Part shown: positions 34,442-43,534 of the stretch, in pieces
Layout of the letters: each line of letters begins with the position of its first letter
How positions within the stretch are numbered: the first letter of the stretch is position 1
Origin: Sphingobacterium prati
GTDB taxonomy: Bacteria > Bacteroidota > Bacteroidia > Sphingobacteriales > Sphingobacteriaceae
DNA length: 64,000 nucleotides
Assembly (NCBI RefSeq): GCF_013167215.1
Contig: NZ_JABJWY010000038.1
Span: forward strand, 1 to 64,000
Direction: 5' to 3'
Translations under genes and position numbers: made by a program
Notes under the pieces: model-generated
What the model saw: the letters and a program-made list of their open reading frames with translations, nothing else
Told to the model about the DNA's origin: nothing
Database searches by the model: none

Positions 34442-36016
34442 ATGAATTTTGAAAATGATGCTGTTCTAACTTCTCATTTAAATAAAGTGGGCGCTGAACA
34501 AGTATTGGTGAAAGGGCATCCCGCAGGATTATTTGTCTTGTTTTTTACTGAAATGTGGGAACGTTTTAGTTACTACGGCATGCGCGCACTATTAGTAAAC
34601 TTCCTGGTGTCCACAATTGCTCAACATGGCTGGGGTTGGACGAATTCAGAAGCGATGAAGCTGTATGGTCTGTATACGGGAATGGTGTTTTTAACGCCCT
34701 TATTTGGAGGAATCATTGCCGATCGACTGACAGGTTATAAGAAGTCTATTATGATCGGCGCAGTAATCATGACCTTAGGGCATATTTCTATGGCTATGGA
34801 GGGTTTCAATAAAAACTTTTTTCTCGGGGGATTGGTGCTTATTGTATTGGGTAATGGCTTGTTCAAACCAAATATTTCCTCCATGGTTGGTAAACTGTAT
34901 CCCGATAAAGGCGGCAAGAAAGATGCTGGATATACAATTTTCTACATGGGGATCAATGGCGGAGCTTTTTTGGGGATGATGCTGTGTGGCTATATAGGTG
35001 AGAAAATCGGGTGGCACTACGGTTTTGGACTTGCTGGTATATTTATGTTTTTGGGAATGCTGCAATTTTACTTTGCACAACGTATTTTCGGGAAAATAGG
35101 AAATACGCCTGAAAAAGAAAGTACTGTTTTAGAGGAATTGAACCAAGAAGACGAGCACCCGAAGCATATTGTACGCGATCGCCTATTGGTCATCGCCATT
35201 TTTATGTTTTCAAGCATTGTATTTCATTTGGCTTTTGAACAGGCCGGAGGGTCAATGACCATATTTGCTAAAAACTATACGCAACGTGTATTGAGCGGAG
35301 ATGCTGCTACTATTTTTAAGTGGGCGGATTTTGCGTTAACAATTGTGCCCATCGTAGTGATTACTGGCGTATTGTTTGTGTTGGCCAAGAAGATAATCCG
35401 TAAATATCCATTGATCATACTTTTCTCCAGCATTTCATTTGTGATTATCTGGTTTTTGTGTTTATGGAAGATTTACCGCGAATATCATGGCATGAATTCC
35501 GAAGTGACCGTCTCTTGGTTTCCAATGCTTAATTCTTTCTTTATTATAACGCTAGCGACGTCATTTAGCAAAATCTGGGAGCGTGTCTGGAATCCTTCAG
35601 GCCCGATTAAGTTTGCGATGGGATTAACGTTGGTTGGCGTTGGGTTTGCTGCCTTAGCAATAGGAAGCTCCGAAATCCCTACTGGGGCTAAAACAGCGTC
35701 GGTGAGTATGATTTGGTTGGTATTGGCTTATTTTTTTCATACGGTTGGTGAGCTTTGTATCGGTCCTGTAGGATTGTCTTATGTAAGTAAATTGTCGCCA
35801 AAGAAATTCTTGGGATTGCTATTTGGTTTTTGGTTTTGCGCCAACGCCATCGCTAATTTTATAGGTGGATTTATTGGTTCTTACATTGATCGGATAACCG
35901 AATCACATTCGATGTCGTTTTTCTTTGCCGTGTTTACCGTTCTGCCTATGATAGCGGCTGTATTTCTACTCTTTGGTAATCAAAAAATAAAAAAGATGAT
36001 GCATGGAATTGATTAA
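34442..36016 (+). CDS. POT/PTR2 family proton-coupled peptide transporter, copy 1
   Basis: The 524-residue membrane protein is a proton-dependent oligopeptide transporter. FTEMWERFSYYGMRALL holds the ExxER proton-coupling motif (Glu37, Glu40, Arg41). The PTR2 signature follows as GKLYPDKGGKKDAGYTIFYMGINGGAFLGMML, and FEQAGGSMTIFAKNYT is the later conserved loop. About 14 hydrophobic helices are expected. It imports di- and tripeptides. It is tandem with a second POT gene at 36101 sharing most of these motifs, which points to gene duplication. Confidence 0.93.
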   Translation: MNFENDAVLTSHLNKVGAEQVLVKGHPAGLFVLFFTEMWERFSYYGMRALLVNFLVSTIAQHGWGWTNSEAMKLYGLYTGMVFLTPLFGGIIADRLTGYKKSIMIGAVIMTLGHISMAMEGFNKNFFLGGLVLIVLGNGLFKPNISSMVGKLYPDKGGKKDAGYTIFYMGINGGAFLGMMLCGYIGEKIGWHYGFGLAGIFMFLGMLQFYFAQRIFGKIGNTPEKESTVLEELNQEDEHPKHIVRDRLLVIAIFMFSSIVFHLAFEQAGGSMTIFAKNYTQRVLSGDAATIFKWADFALTIVPIVVITGVLFVLAKKIIRKYPLIILFSSISFVIIWFLCLWKIYREYHGMNSEVTVSWFPMLNSFFIITLATSFSKIWERVWNPSGPIKFAMGLTLVGVGFAALAIGSSEIPTGAKTASVSMIWLVLAYFFHTVGELCIGPVGLSYVSKLSPKKFLGLLFGFWFCANAIANFIGGFIGSYIDRITESHSMSFFFAVFTVLPMIAAVFLLFGNQKIKKMMHGID

Positions 36017-36100
36017 TTCATAGAAAAATAGTGTATCTTCATGCGATTTTTATCAAATTAAAAACAAAACCTGAGTTATAAAACAATTATTGAAATTTAT

Positions 36101-37690
36101 ATGAATCAAGAAAAAGATCAAGTTCTTGTAGCGCATCTAGCCAAGCAGGGTATAGATGACAAGATGGTAAATGGGCACCCTGCCGGATTATTTGTGCTGT
36201 TCTTTACCGAGATGTGGGAGCGTTTTAGCTATTATGGCATGCGTGCTTTATTGACCTTATTTTTAATCAGTACGATTGCTGATGGCGGCTGGGAATGGAG
36301 TAACGAACGCGCTATGAAATTATATGGTGCATATACAGGTTTTGTTTATTTGACGCCGTTAATCGGTGGTATGATTGCAGATAAATTGACTGGATTTAAG
36401 AAAGCTATTTTAATAGGTGCATTGATTATGACATTAGGGCATTTATCCATGGCATTTGAAGGCGTTAATTCAGGCTTCTTTTTTCTAGGTCTGCTTTTAA
36501 TGATCCTGGGAAATGGAATGTTTAAACCTAATATTTCTTCCATGGTTGGGAACCTTTACCCAGATAAAAGTGCAAAGAAAGATGCTGGTTATACGATTTT
36601 TTATATGGGTATCAATGCTGGTTCATTTTTGGGGATGCTTTTGTGTGGTTATATCGGTGAAAAAATTGGCTGGCATTATGGATTTGGATTAGCAGGGGTT
36701 TTCATGTTTTTCGGAATGCTTCAATTCTATTTTGGGCAAAACATATTCGGAATTATTGGCGATTCTCCTAAAGCAATACAAGCCCATCATGATGAAAAAG
36801 TCAAAAACCATGAAGAGGTTGATGAGGTTATTCCTGGTAATGTCGTTAGGGACCGTCTTGTCGTGGTTACAATATTTATGCTTGCTAGTGTCGTATTCTT
36901 TTTATCCTTTGAGCAAGCAGGCGGTTCGATGTCTATTTTTGCCAAAGATTATACACAGCGTTTGCTGTCGGGAGACTCAGCTGTCGCTTTTAAATGGATT
37001 GATACTATTCTAACTATTGTTCCCATTGTTATTGTTACTATTGTATTGACAGCGTTGGCTAGAAAGATTTATAAGCAATATCCGTTGACGATTTTATTCA
37101 CTGCGATTTCCTTCGGAATTATCTGGTGCTTGGGCTTATGGAAAGTATTCCGCGAGATCGGAATAACAGGATCTGAAGTTGGTGCGTCCTGGTTTCAGAT
37201 ATTGAATGCATTTTTTATTATTTCCCTAGCATCATCTTTCAGTAAATTCTGGGAAAAAGTATGGAATCCCTCAGGGCCCGTAAAATTTGCGCTAGGTTTG
37301 CTCCTGGTCGGTATTGGCTTTGCAGCTCTCGCCTACGGAGCAAGTGATATTCCTCAGGGAGCGAAAACTGCATCAGTTAGTATGATCTGGCTTGTTATTG
37401 CTTATTTCTTCCACTCAGCAGGAGAACTTTGTCTATCACCTGTGGGACTTTCGTATGTAAGTAAGCTCTCTCCAAAAAAGTTTTTAGGATTACTTTTTGG
37501 CTGCTGGTTTTGTGCCTCAGCCATCGCTAATTTCATAGGTGGTTTTTTAGGTTCATATATTGATAAAATTACGGAGGAGCACTCGATGTCTTATTTCTTT
37601 ATGATCTTTGCCATTGTTCCGGGAGTGACTGCACTATTATTGATTGCTTTCAATCCTATTTTGAAAAAGATGATGCACGGTATTAACTAG
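36101..37690 (+). CDS. POT/PTR2 family proton-coupled peptide transporter, copy 2
   Basis: The 529-residue protein is a close paralogue of the preceding gene, with the same NGHPAGLFVLFFTEMWERF start of helix one (ExxER at Glu37-Arg41), KDAGYTIFYMGINAGSFLGM and FEQAGGSMSIFAKDYT, ending KKMMHGIN like copy 1 (KKMMHGID). A central insertion (HHDEKVKNHEEVDEV) is highly charged and not shared. The 84-bp gap holds no terminator, so co-transcription is likely. Confidence 0.93.
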   Translation: MNQEKDQVLVAHLAKQGIDDKMVNGHPAGLFVLFFTEMWERFSYYGMRALLTLFLISTIADGGWEWSNERAMKLYGAYTGFVYLTPLIGGMIADKLTGFKKAILIGALIMTLGHLSMAFEGVNSGFFFLGLLLMILGNGMFKPNISSMVGNLYPDKSAKKDAGYTIFYMGINAGSFLGMLLCGYIGEKIGWHYGFGLAGVFMFFGMLQFYFGQNIFGIIGDSPKAIQAHHDEKVKNHEEVDEVIPGNVVRDRLVVVTIFMLASVVFFLSFEQAGGSMSIFAKDYTQRLLSGDSAVAFKWIDTILTIVPIVIVTIVLTALARKIYKQYPLTILFTAISFGIIWCLGLWKVFREIGITGSEVGASWFQILNAFFIISLASSFSKFWEKVWNPSGPVKFALGLLLVGIGFAALAYGASDIPQGAKTASVSMIWLVIAYFFHSAGELCLSPVGLSYVSKLSPKKFLGLLFGCWFCASAIANFIGGFLGSYIDKITEEHSMSYFFMIFAIVPGVTALLLIAFNPILKKMMHGIN

Positions 37691-37712
37691 GTGAGTCTCT
37701 TAAAAGTGCTAT

Positions 37713-37754
37713 AACAAATAAGGGCCGATCAATACTGATTGGCCCTTATTTGTT
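37713..37754. terminator. bidirectional terminator between POT copy 2 and the CNNM/CBS gene
   Basis: ACAAATAAGGGCC and GGCCCTTATTTGT form a 13-bp perfect stem with a 14-nt loop between two converging genes. Confidence 0.85.
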
Positions 37755-37776
37755 AATGGAATAGATAGATTCCTTG

Positions 37777-39068
37777 TTATTCCTCAATTTTTAATAATAA
37801 CTTATCTATTCGGTTGCCATCCATATCCAGCACTTCAAATACCATGTTTTTGAAGCGTACACGTTCGCCTTCTTCAGGAACGTGGTCCAGGAGTAGGAAA
37901 ACCAAGCCGCCTACAGTAGTGACGTTGTTGATATCATCCTCGTCTTCTTCAGAAAGTCCTATTTCAAATTCATCCAAGAGATCTTCGATTTGATACTGTC
38001 CGTCCACAACATAATCCCCGCTTTCCAATTGACGGATTGTTGGACGTGCACTGATATCGCTTTCAGTAATGTTGCCGACTAAATCGCCGACAATATCTCT
38101 TAATGTGATGATACCTTGTGGCGAACCGTATTCGTCAATGACAACTGCCTGGTGTACCTGGGATGTTCTCAACGTATTCATAATGCTGTATGACGAACTG
38201 AATTCGTTGACAAATTTGATCGGAAGTAGGAGCTCCTTGAGATCAAAAGGTTTGTTTTGAAAGCATTGTCTAAGCAGGGATTTGACATGAACTACGCCCT
38301 TGATATTATCCAGTCCACCCTCGCAAACGGGATAAATTGAATGGTCATTATCGAGGATAATCTGTCTGTTTTCTTCGAAGCTGTCTGCAAGATCCAAAAA
38401 TACAATGTTCTTGCGGTGGGTCATCAGGTTAATGGCTTTTTTGTCGCCTAAACTTAGGAGACGATCCACAATGTCATGTTCAATACCTTCGATCACGCCA
38501 CTATCGACTCCTTCATCCACTAATGCCTTGATCTCTTCTTCGGTGACACTGTTTCCCGTACTTTTGATATTGAGGATTTGACAATAAACTCGGTTGAGGC
38601 ACTCAATAACCATACGAACGGTTTGACAATCTTGCTAAGTAGGTTCATGGGGTAGGCAATGAGCATCGCATATTTTTCAGGAATGGCCATCCCAATACGC
38701 TTTGGTACCAGCTCGCCCATAACCAATGAGAAGTAGGTAATGACCAGCACAACCAATATAACCGCAAGCTGTTGACTATAGGGTGCGAGTATACTCGATT
38801 TATTAAAAACTTCAATCAAGTATGAAGAGATACTGCCACCTGAAAAGAACCCGGTTAAGATGCCAATCAAAGTGATTCCAATCTGCACTGTTGACAAGAA
38901 GCTGTTGGGTGATTCCTTGAGATGTAGTGCAATCTTTGCGGCGGGATTATCCTTGTCGCTCTCGGCTTGTAAACGTGACCTTCTGCTGGATACGATTGAA
39001 ATCTCAGAGGCAGACAGAATTCCATTTAGGATGATCAGTACTAAGATTATAATTGCTTCGGTAAGCAT
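37777..39068 (-). pseudogene. CNNM/CBS (hemolysin-like, CorC-type) protein, broken by a 1-nt frameshift
   Basis: Two overlapping minus-strand frames together make one 430-residue protein of the CNNM transmembrane domain-CBS pair-CorC_HlyC family. The first (start at 39068) encodes the membrane part, MLTEAIIILVLIILNG to AFVWLLSASTEFIVK. The second encodes the CBS domains (SVTEEEIKALVDEGVDSG) and the C-terminal domain (GGLVFLLLDHVPEEGERV). The switch is at plus strand 38577-38579, where TTT stands for an expected TTTT; adding one T rejoins the frame as VKILNIKS. The start ends in an unrelated 13-residue tail. It is either a mutation or a homopolymer sequencing error. Such proteins may export magnesium or cobalt. 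Confidence 0.88.
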
Positions 39069-39151
39069 AACGTGTTGAAAAAATGTTTGTAAAGGCTAAT
39101 TTAAGAAAAAGGTAATCTAAATGGTAGAACTATTGGGATTATCTTCAGTGA

Positions 39152-39194
39152 AAACAAAGAAGCTGCATCTTTTAAGGATACAGCTTCTTTGCTT
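39152..39194 (-). terminator. terminator of the GH109 gene
   Basis: AAAGAAGCTG and CAGCTTCTTT form a 10-bp perfect stem with a 15-nt loop, 20 bp past the GH109 stop codon. Confidence 0.8.
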
Positions 39195-39211
39195 TATACT
39201 ATTTTTTGATA

Positions 39212-40558
39212 TTACATGCCGCTATCGTCAAGCATAAAAGTATTTTTCTTTGTTTTCCATTTTCCTTTTGTGAAATCTGGGAACGCTAAGGTTTTATTGC
39301 CTTTTTTGATGGACTCCGTCGAAAGAGGGAATACCGCGCTCATCGTTACCGAATCGTAAACGTCAATTGGCGTTTGAACCTTTTGTTTTACAGCTTGAAT
39401 AAAAGCATTGAATACAAACCAGTCCATGCCACCATGACCCGAACCTGTCGCTAATTCTTCGTATTTTTTCCAGATAGGATGGTCATATTTTTTTACCCAT
39501 TCTTCCGCTGGGTCCCAAGTATGTGGTTTTGATTTACCTTCGATGTGAATGCCTTTGGCTACATCCATCCAGATACCCTCAGTACCTTGTACGCGGAAGC
39601 CAATCGAGTAAGGTCTTGGCAAGTGGGTATCGTGTGTCAATAACATCGTTTCTCCATTTGCACATTGCAGCATGGTCTGCGTAATGTCTCCGTTTTTATA
39701 GTTTAATTTACTATTCGGATGTCCTGGCGATACTTTGTTTACATAAGCTGCCAGTCCACGTGCTTTACTTGAGTAAGATGTAATGTGCGTGAACCTATTG
39801 CCTTTGTTGATGTCTACAAATTGCATGATTGGACCTAAACCATGCGTTGGATAAAGATCACCATCTTGATCAATGTTGAATTGTGTACGCCATTGGGCTT
39901 CAGAAATTGCCTTGGATCCATACTCTGCACCGTGTCCGTAATAACTCTTTCCATCATTGAATAGAACTTCACGTAAATCATGTTGATAACCGCCTTCAAG
40001 GTGTAACAATTCACCGAATAAGCCCTGTCTGTGCATATTAAGAACTGCTAGTACATCGCGACGGAAAGCAACATTTTCCAATGTCATGTAAGGCTTGCCA
40101 GTCTCTTCAGATGCTTTTACGACATCCCAGTGATCTTGTACAGTTAGGCCAGCGATAACCTCACAACCTACATATAAACCTGCTTTCATAGCATCGATAG
40201 CCTGATCTTTGTGAAACTGCCAGGGTGTTGCGATGATAACGGCATCTAGTTTTTCACTGCTCAACATTTTTTTGTAGGCATCAACACCGCCAGTGTACTC
40301 TTTCGGAAGTTTGGTGCCTTTTGCATTGAACTGTTTACGGCATTGTGCAAGCGATTCTTCCTGTGTATCGCATACGGCCACTATTTCTAAATCGTCTCTA
40401 TTCAAGGCAATCTGAACGTGGTTACGACCACGGAGACCTACTCCGATAAAGCCGATTTTTATTTTCCCATTTGATTGGGCAAATAAGTCTGTGCTCGAAA
40501 GGACGCCGATTCCAGCGGTAGTGATTGCAGTTGATTTAATGAAATTTCTTCTATCCAT
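39212..40558 (-). CDS. GH109 family glycosidase (alpha-N-acetylgalactosaminidase type), Tat-exported
   Basis: The 448-residue protein is a Gfo/Idh/MocA fold enzyme of glycoside hydrolase family 109, which uses bound NAD to cleave alpha-GalNAc. The N-terminus MDRRNFIKSTAITTAG is a twin-arginine signal. The dinucleotide loop is GVGLRGRNHV (residues 39-48), the family block LENVAFRRDVLAVLNMHR is intact, and SGHGGMDWFVFNAF plus EGGYQHDLREVLFN match GH109 throughout. Length is normal. It is divergent from a NahK-like kinase and CBM9-like gene, so the three fit release and use of amino sugars. Substrate assignment is by family; other GH109 substrates are possible. Confidence 0.9.
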   Translation of the reverse strand: MDRRNFIKSTAITTAGIGVLSSTDLFAQSNGKIKIGFIGVGLRGRNHVQIALNRDDLEIVAVCDTQEESLAQCRKQFNAKGTKLPKEYTGGVDAYKKMLSSEKLDAVIIATPWQFHKDQAIDAMKAGLYVGCEVIAGLTVQDHWDVVKASEETGKPYMTLENVAFRRDVLAVLNMHRQGLFGELLHLEGGYQHDLREVLFNDGKSYYGHGAEYGSKAISEAQWRTQFNIDQDGDLYPTHGLGPIMQFVDINKGNRFTHITSYSSKARGLAAYVNKVSPGHPNSKLNYKNGDITQTMLQCANGETMLLTHDTHLPRPYSIGFRVQGTEGIWMDVAKGIHIEGKSKPHTWDPAEEWVKKYDHPIWKKYEELATGSGHGGMDWFVFNAFIQAVKQKVQTPIDVYDSVTMSAVFPLSTESIKKGNKTLAFPDFTKGKWKTKKNTFMLDDSGM

Positions 40559-40668
40559 TGTTTTGAGATATGAGGAGTTTGTATATTAGTTATTTCTTTT
40601 AATGAAGAACCATCTATGAGACTGGTGCTTATCAACAAATATATTATTTCATTTGCTATAAATGAAAG

Positions 40669-40680
40669 TGCAATCGTTTG
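40669..40680. promoter_or_regulatory. LacI/GalR-type operator site 1
   Basis: TGCAATCGTTTGCT is an imperfect palindrome centred on CG, as in LacI/GalR family operators. A second copy of TGCAATCGTTTG lies 32 bp away, on the same face of the helix (three turns). It sits between the divergent GH109 and kinase genes. No LacI regulator is encoded in the window. Confidence 0.6.
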
Positions 40681-40700
40681 CTTAAATTTATTAAATTTCA

Positions 40701-40712
40701 TGCAATCGTTTG
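40701..40712. promoter_or_regulatory. LacI/GalR-type operator site 2
   Basis: TGCAATCGTTTG repeats site 1 exactly, ending GAT instead of GCT. Paired sites at integral helical spacing would allow cooperative or looped repression of the divergent genes. Confidence 0.6.
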
Positions 40713-40789
40713 ATTGAAATAAAAATTATCATTTATTAATTCAATTTATGATATTGCAAGCACATTGATGATTTAAAAAACTTAGTTTA

Positions 40790-41896
40790 ATGTCTGATTT
40801 TAACCAATTAGTAGTAGAGAACGCAGCAAAACAATTCACATTAGAGGGAGATATCATTTCAGTGCAGCCTTTTGGTTCTGGTCATATCAATGATACTTAT
40901 CGTGTAATTACTTCCATAAATACAGGGATATCGCATTTATTGCAACGTATTAACCATCACGTTTTTCCAAATGTAGAGGGGTTGATGCACAATATTGAAA
41001 TTGTAACGAAACATCTGAGTAAAAAAGTAAAGGTTGCTGAAGGAAAGCGGGTCAGCGACCATGTATTGACGATTGTTCCAACTTTAGAGGGGCAATTATA
41101 TACGAGAGATAGCAAAGGAAATTACTGGCGTATGTTTATCCTTATAGAGGATACGAAGAGCTATGATATTGTGGAGACCGAAATACAAGCCGCAGAAGGA
41201 GGACGTGCTTTTGGACTGTTTCAGAAGCAGCTTTCTGACCTTGATGCTTCAGGTATTATCGAGGTACTTCCTAATTTCCATAATATAGAATTTCGACTCG
41301 AAAATCTTCAGAAGGCCATCGCAGAAGATGCTTGTCAACGTGTTAGCCTGGTCGAAGATAAACTGGATTTTATCTTTGACCGTGAAAACCGGATGAAAAC
41401 GATTTTAGATTTGGGAAATAGAGGTGCATTACCTTTGCGTATTACGCATAACGATACAAAATTTAATAACGTATTGTTGGATGTTCATGACAAAATGCAA
41501 TGTGTAATCGATTTGGATACAGTAATGCCCGGATATGTAGCCTATGATTTTGGGGATGCTATACGAACCATTATAAATCCTGTTGCCGAAGACGAAAAAG
41601 ATATATCGAAGATCGTGCTGAACCTTTCTTTGTATAAGGCATATGCCGAAGGATACTTAGAAGAGGCAAACGAATTCCTGACCCCACTGGAGAAAGAAAC
41701 CTTGGTGGATGGTGCATTTTTATTGCCTTATATGCAAGGTGTACGTTTTTTGACCGATTACATCGAGGGGGATCATTATTATAAAACCAAATATGACGAA
41801 CATAATTTGGTACGTACCAATACGCAATTGAAATTGGTGGAGGAGATGGAAAAGAATGAAGAGTTTATGAGGAAGGTAATTTTTGACTGTATTTAA
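40790..41896 (+). CDS. phosphotransferase family protein, NahK-like hexosamine kinase
   Basis: The 368-residue protein is an APH/choline kinase-fold phosphotransferase. PFGSGHINDTYRV (residues 27-39) is the phosphate-binding start, THNDTKFNNVLLD has the catalytic Asp, and VIDLDTVMPGYVAYDFGDAIRT holds the Mg-binding Asp (brenner-type HxDxxxxN and DxD motifs). The HLLQRINHHVFPNVEGLMHNIE stretch is characteristic of N-acetylhexosamine 1-kinase NahK. I infer that it phosphorylates GalNAc or GlcNAc at C1. The divergent GH109 gene, a presumed GalNAc source, supports this. The CBM9-like gene follows after 72 bp and a terminator. Confidence 0.8.
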   Translation: MSDFNQLVVENAAKQFTLEGDIISVQPFGSGHINDTYRVITSINTGISHLLQRINHHVFPNVEGLMHNIEIVTKHLSKKVKVAEGKRVSDHVLTIVPTLEGQLYTRDSKGNYWRMFILIEDTKSYDIVETEIQAAEGGRAFGLFQKQLSDLDASGIIEVLPNFHNIEFRLENLQKAIAEDACQRVSLVEDKLDFIFDRENRMKTILDLGNRGALPLRITHNDTKFNNVLLDVHDKMQCVIDLDTVMPGYVAYDFGDAIRTIINPVAEDEKDISKIVLNLSLYKAYAEGYLEEANEFLTPLEKETLVDGAFLLPYMQGVRFLTDYIEGDHYYKTKYDEHNLVRTNTQLKLVEEMEKNEEFMRKVIFDCI

Positions 41897-41919
41897 CGAT
41901 TTTATACCTTTAATATTTG

Positions 41920-41955
41920 AGAAGCTTCCATCATATGATGAAGCTTCTTTTTCTT
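41920..41955 (+). terminator. terminator after the NahK-like gene
   Basis: AGAAGCTTC and GAAGCTTCT form a 9-bp stem around an 11-nt loop, followed by a T-rich tail. Confidence 0.8.
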
Positions 41956-41968
41956 AACTTTATTGCAT

Positions 41969-42616
41969 ATGAAGAAACTAACCATTCTGCCTATAACATC
42001 AAATTTGACCGGCAGACTCAACTTTAATCAGCTTTCGGATCTTGTCGCAGACTTTGAATGGAATACATTGCCCCATAGTAATTGGAGTGAGTCGTATCCT
42101 TATCAACCAGAGGTACGGTTTAAAATTGGATATACGGAAAAGGAGCTTATAGTACAGTTTGATGTCGCAGAGGAGCAACTACGTGGAAATTACTCAGAGG
42201 CGAATCAGAATGTTTGGGAAGACAGTTGTGTAGAATTTTTTATTTCGTTTGATGACCGTAAGAATTATTATAACATTGAATTTAATTTAATAGGAACGGG
42301 ACTGATTGGATATGGATCGCCGGATAAAGCCACGAGAAATAGGCTTAGTGCGGCTGAAATTGAAACGGTGCAGACATTCTCATTGATTGAGCGGCATAGC
42401 GGAACTGACAAGCATTGGACCATGATCCAGGTCATTCCACTGGCAGTCTTTAAGTTTAATGATACACGTGATTTGAAAGGAAAGACGATACATGGGAACT
42501 TTTACAAATGTGGTGACAATCTAAAACAACCACATTTTGTTTCATGGAATAAAATAGATAATCCAACTCCTAATTTCCATTTGCCTCAATTCTTTGGGGA
42601 ATTAATCTTTGGATAG
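41969..42616 (+). CDS. carbohydrate-binding family 9-like protein
   Basis: The 215-residue protein resembles family 9 carbohydrate-binding modules as free-standing proteins. A beta-sandwich pattern is visible (WNTLPHSNWSESYPYQPEVRFKIGYTEKELIVQF, VWEDSCVEFFISFDDRKNYYNIEFN), with aromatic residues in the expected binding positions. No signal peptide is visible, so it may be cytoplasmic or the start could be mis-set; the ATG at 41969 is preferred over a TTG at 41963. In the amino sugar locus it may bind a sugar or act as an enzyme of unknown activity. Confidence 0.75.
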   Translation: MKKLTILPITSNLTGRLNFNQLSDLVADFEWNTLPHSNWSESYPYQPEVRFKIGYTEKELIVQFDVAEEQLRGNYSEANQNVWEDSCVEFFISFDDRKNYYNIEFNLIGTGLIGYGSPDKATRNRLSAAEIETVQTFSLIERHSGTDKHWTMIQVIPLAVFKFNDTRDLKGKTIHGNFYKCGDNLKQPHFVSWNKIDNPTPNFHLPQFFGELIFG

Positions 42617-42641
42617 AAGTTGGATTAATAAATGTTGATGC

Positions 42642-42980
42642 TTATTGGTAAACAGATTCTTTTTTGAATTTTTTTGCCAATAACGCATATACCAAAACAC
42701 GGTATTTATTTTTATTGGATTTACCAATAGTCGTAATAACCTCTTCTAATGCCTTGTCTAAATCAGGACCATCTTTAAGACCTAATTTTTTGATCAGGAA
42801 ATTTTGCTTGACACGTTTAAGCTCCTCAGGATCCGAAGCAGCAATAGTTTCTGAATCTGCATTATAAATGGAAGGTCCCATTCCTTTGGTCACTTTTGCA
42901 ATAAATGCATCATCTAGTGATAGACCTAGTTTTTTTGATTCTGCAGTATATGCAGCAATTTTTTCATCTAATTTGCTCAT
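42642..42980 (-). CDS. DUF2853 family protein
   Basis: The 112-residue helical protein belongs to DUF2853, with the conserved DPEELKRVKQNFLIKKLGLKDG block and a basic C-terminal helix. There is no signal peptide or membrane segment. The family has no known function and is common in Bacteroidota and Proteobacteria. It stands alone, convergent with the CBM9-like gene. Confidence 0.85.
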   Translation of the reverse strand: MSKLDEKIAAYTAESKKLGLSLDDAFIAKVTKGMGPSIYNADSETIAASDPEELKRVKQNFLIKKLGLKDGPDLDKALEEVITTIGKSNKNKYRVLVYALLAKKFKKESVYQ

Positions 42981-43140
42981 AATTATGTAAATGATTTAAT
43001 TGTAGTAAGTTAAATTAAGGGAAAAAAGTTGGAAAACAAAATAATTGTTTGGGGTTAAACAAAGATTGTTACATTTGTAACCGTTTAAGTGCCGGTAACT
43101 GAAAGTGTAGAAAAAATGAGTGAATTATTCTTTGCAATTG

Positions 43141-43171
43141 TTGCAAATTACATTTTTATAAATTATCTTTG
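43141..43171 (+). promoter_or_regulatory. promoter of rpmE2
   Basis: TTG (43141-43143), 20 bp and TATCTTTG (43164-43171) match the Bacteroidota promoter. The -7 box is 36 nt before the rpmE2 ATG. Confidence 0.7.
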
Positions 43172-43207
43172 CACCTCAATAATTGAATATACGTAATCAT
43201 AATAATA

Positions 43208-43456
43208 ATGAAAAAAGATTTGCATCCTTCAAATTACAGATTAGTTGTATTTAAAGATATGTCAAACGACTATGCTTTTATTACTAAATCTTGTGTTGAC
43301 ACGAAAGAGACTATTCAGTGGGAAGATGGTAATGAGTATCCAGTTGTAAAATTAGAGATTTCTCATACATCGCACCCTTTCTATACAGGTAAAATGAAAT
43401 TGGTTGATACTGCTGGACGTATCGATAAATTCCGTAGCCGTTACAACAAAAAATAA
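43208..43456 (+). CDS. rpmE2: 50S ribosomal protein L31 type B
   Basis: The 82-residue protein is ribosomal protein L31, type B. It starts MKKDLHPSNYRLVVFKDMSN and has EISHTSHPFYTGK and TAGRIDKFRSRYNKK. The zinc-ligand cysteines of type A L31 are missing, which is the mark of the zinc-independent form. Its own consensus promoter and a terminator make it monocistronic. Confidence 0.96.
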   Translation: MKKDLHPSNYRLVVFKDMSNDYAFITKSCVDTKETIQWEDGNEYPVVKLEISHTSHPFYTGKMKLVDTAGRIDKFRSRYNKK

Positions 43457-43487
43457 TTGTAGCAGATCTGTATATTACAATATTAAG

Positions 43488-43520
43488 AACTCGATAAATA
43501 TTATTTGTCGGGTTTTTTTT
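43488..43520 (+). terminator. rpmE2 terminator
   Basis: AACTCGATAAAT and ATTTGTCGGGTT pair with G-T wobbles, followed by eight T. It lies about 15 bp before the GTG start of the next gene. Confidence 0.7.
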
Positions 43521-43534
43521 GTTATTTTTACTTT

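Noticed and set aside
40459..40701. 80-residue minus-strand frame crossing the GH109 start and the operator region
   Set aside because: It covers the two operator repeats and overlaps the signal peptide of GH109; no domain is visible.
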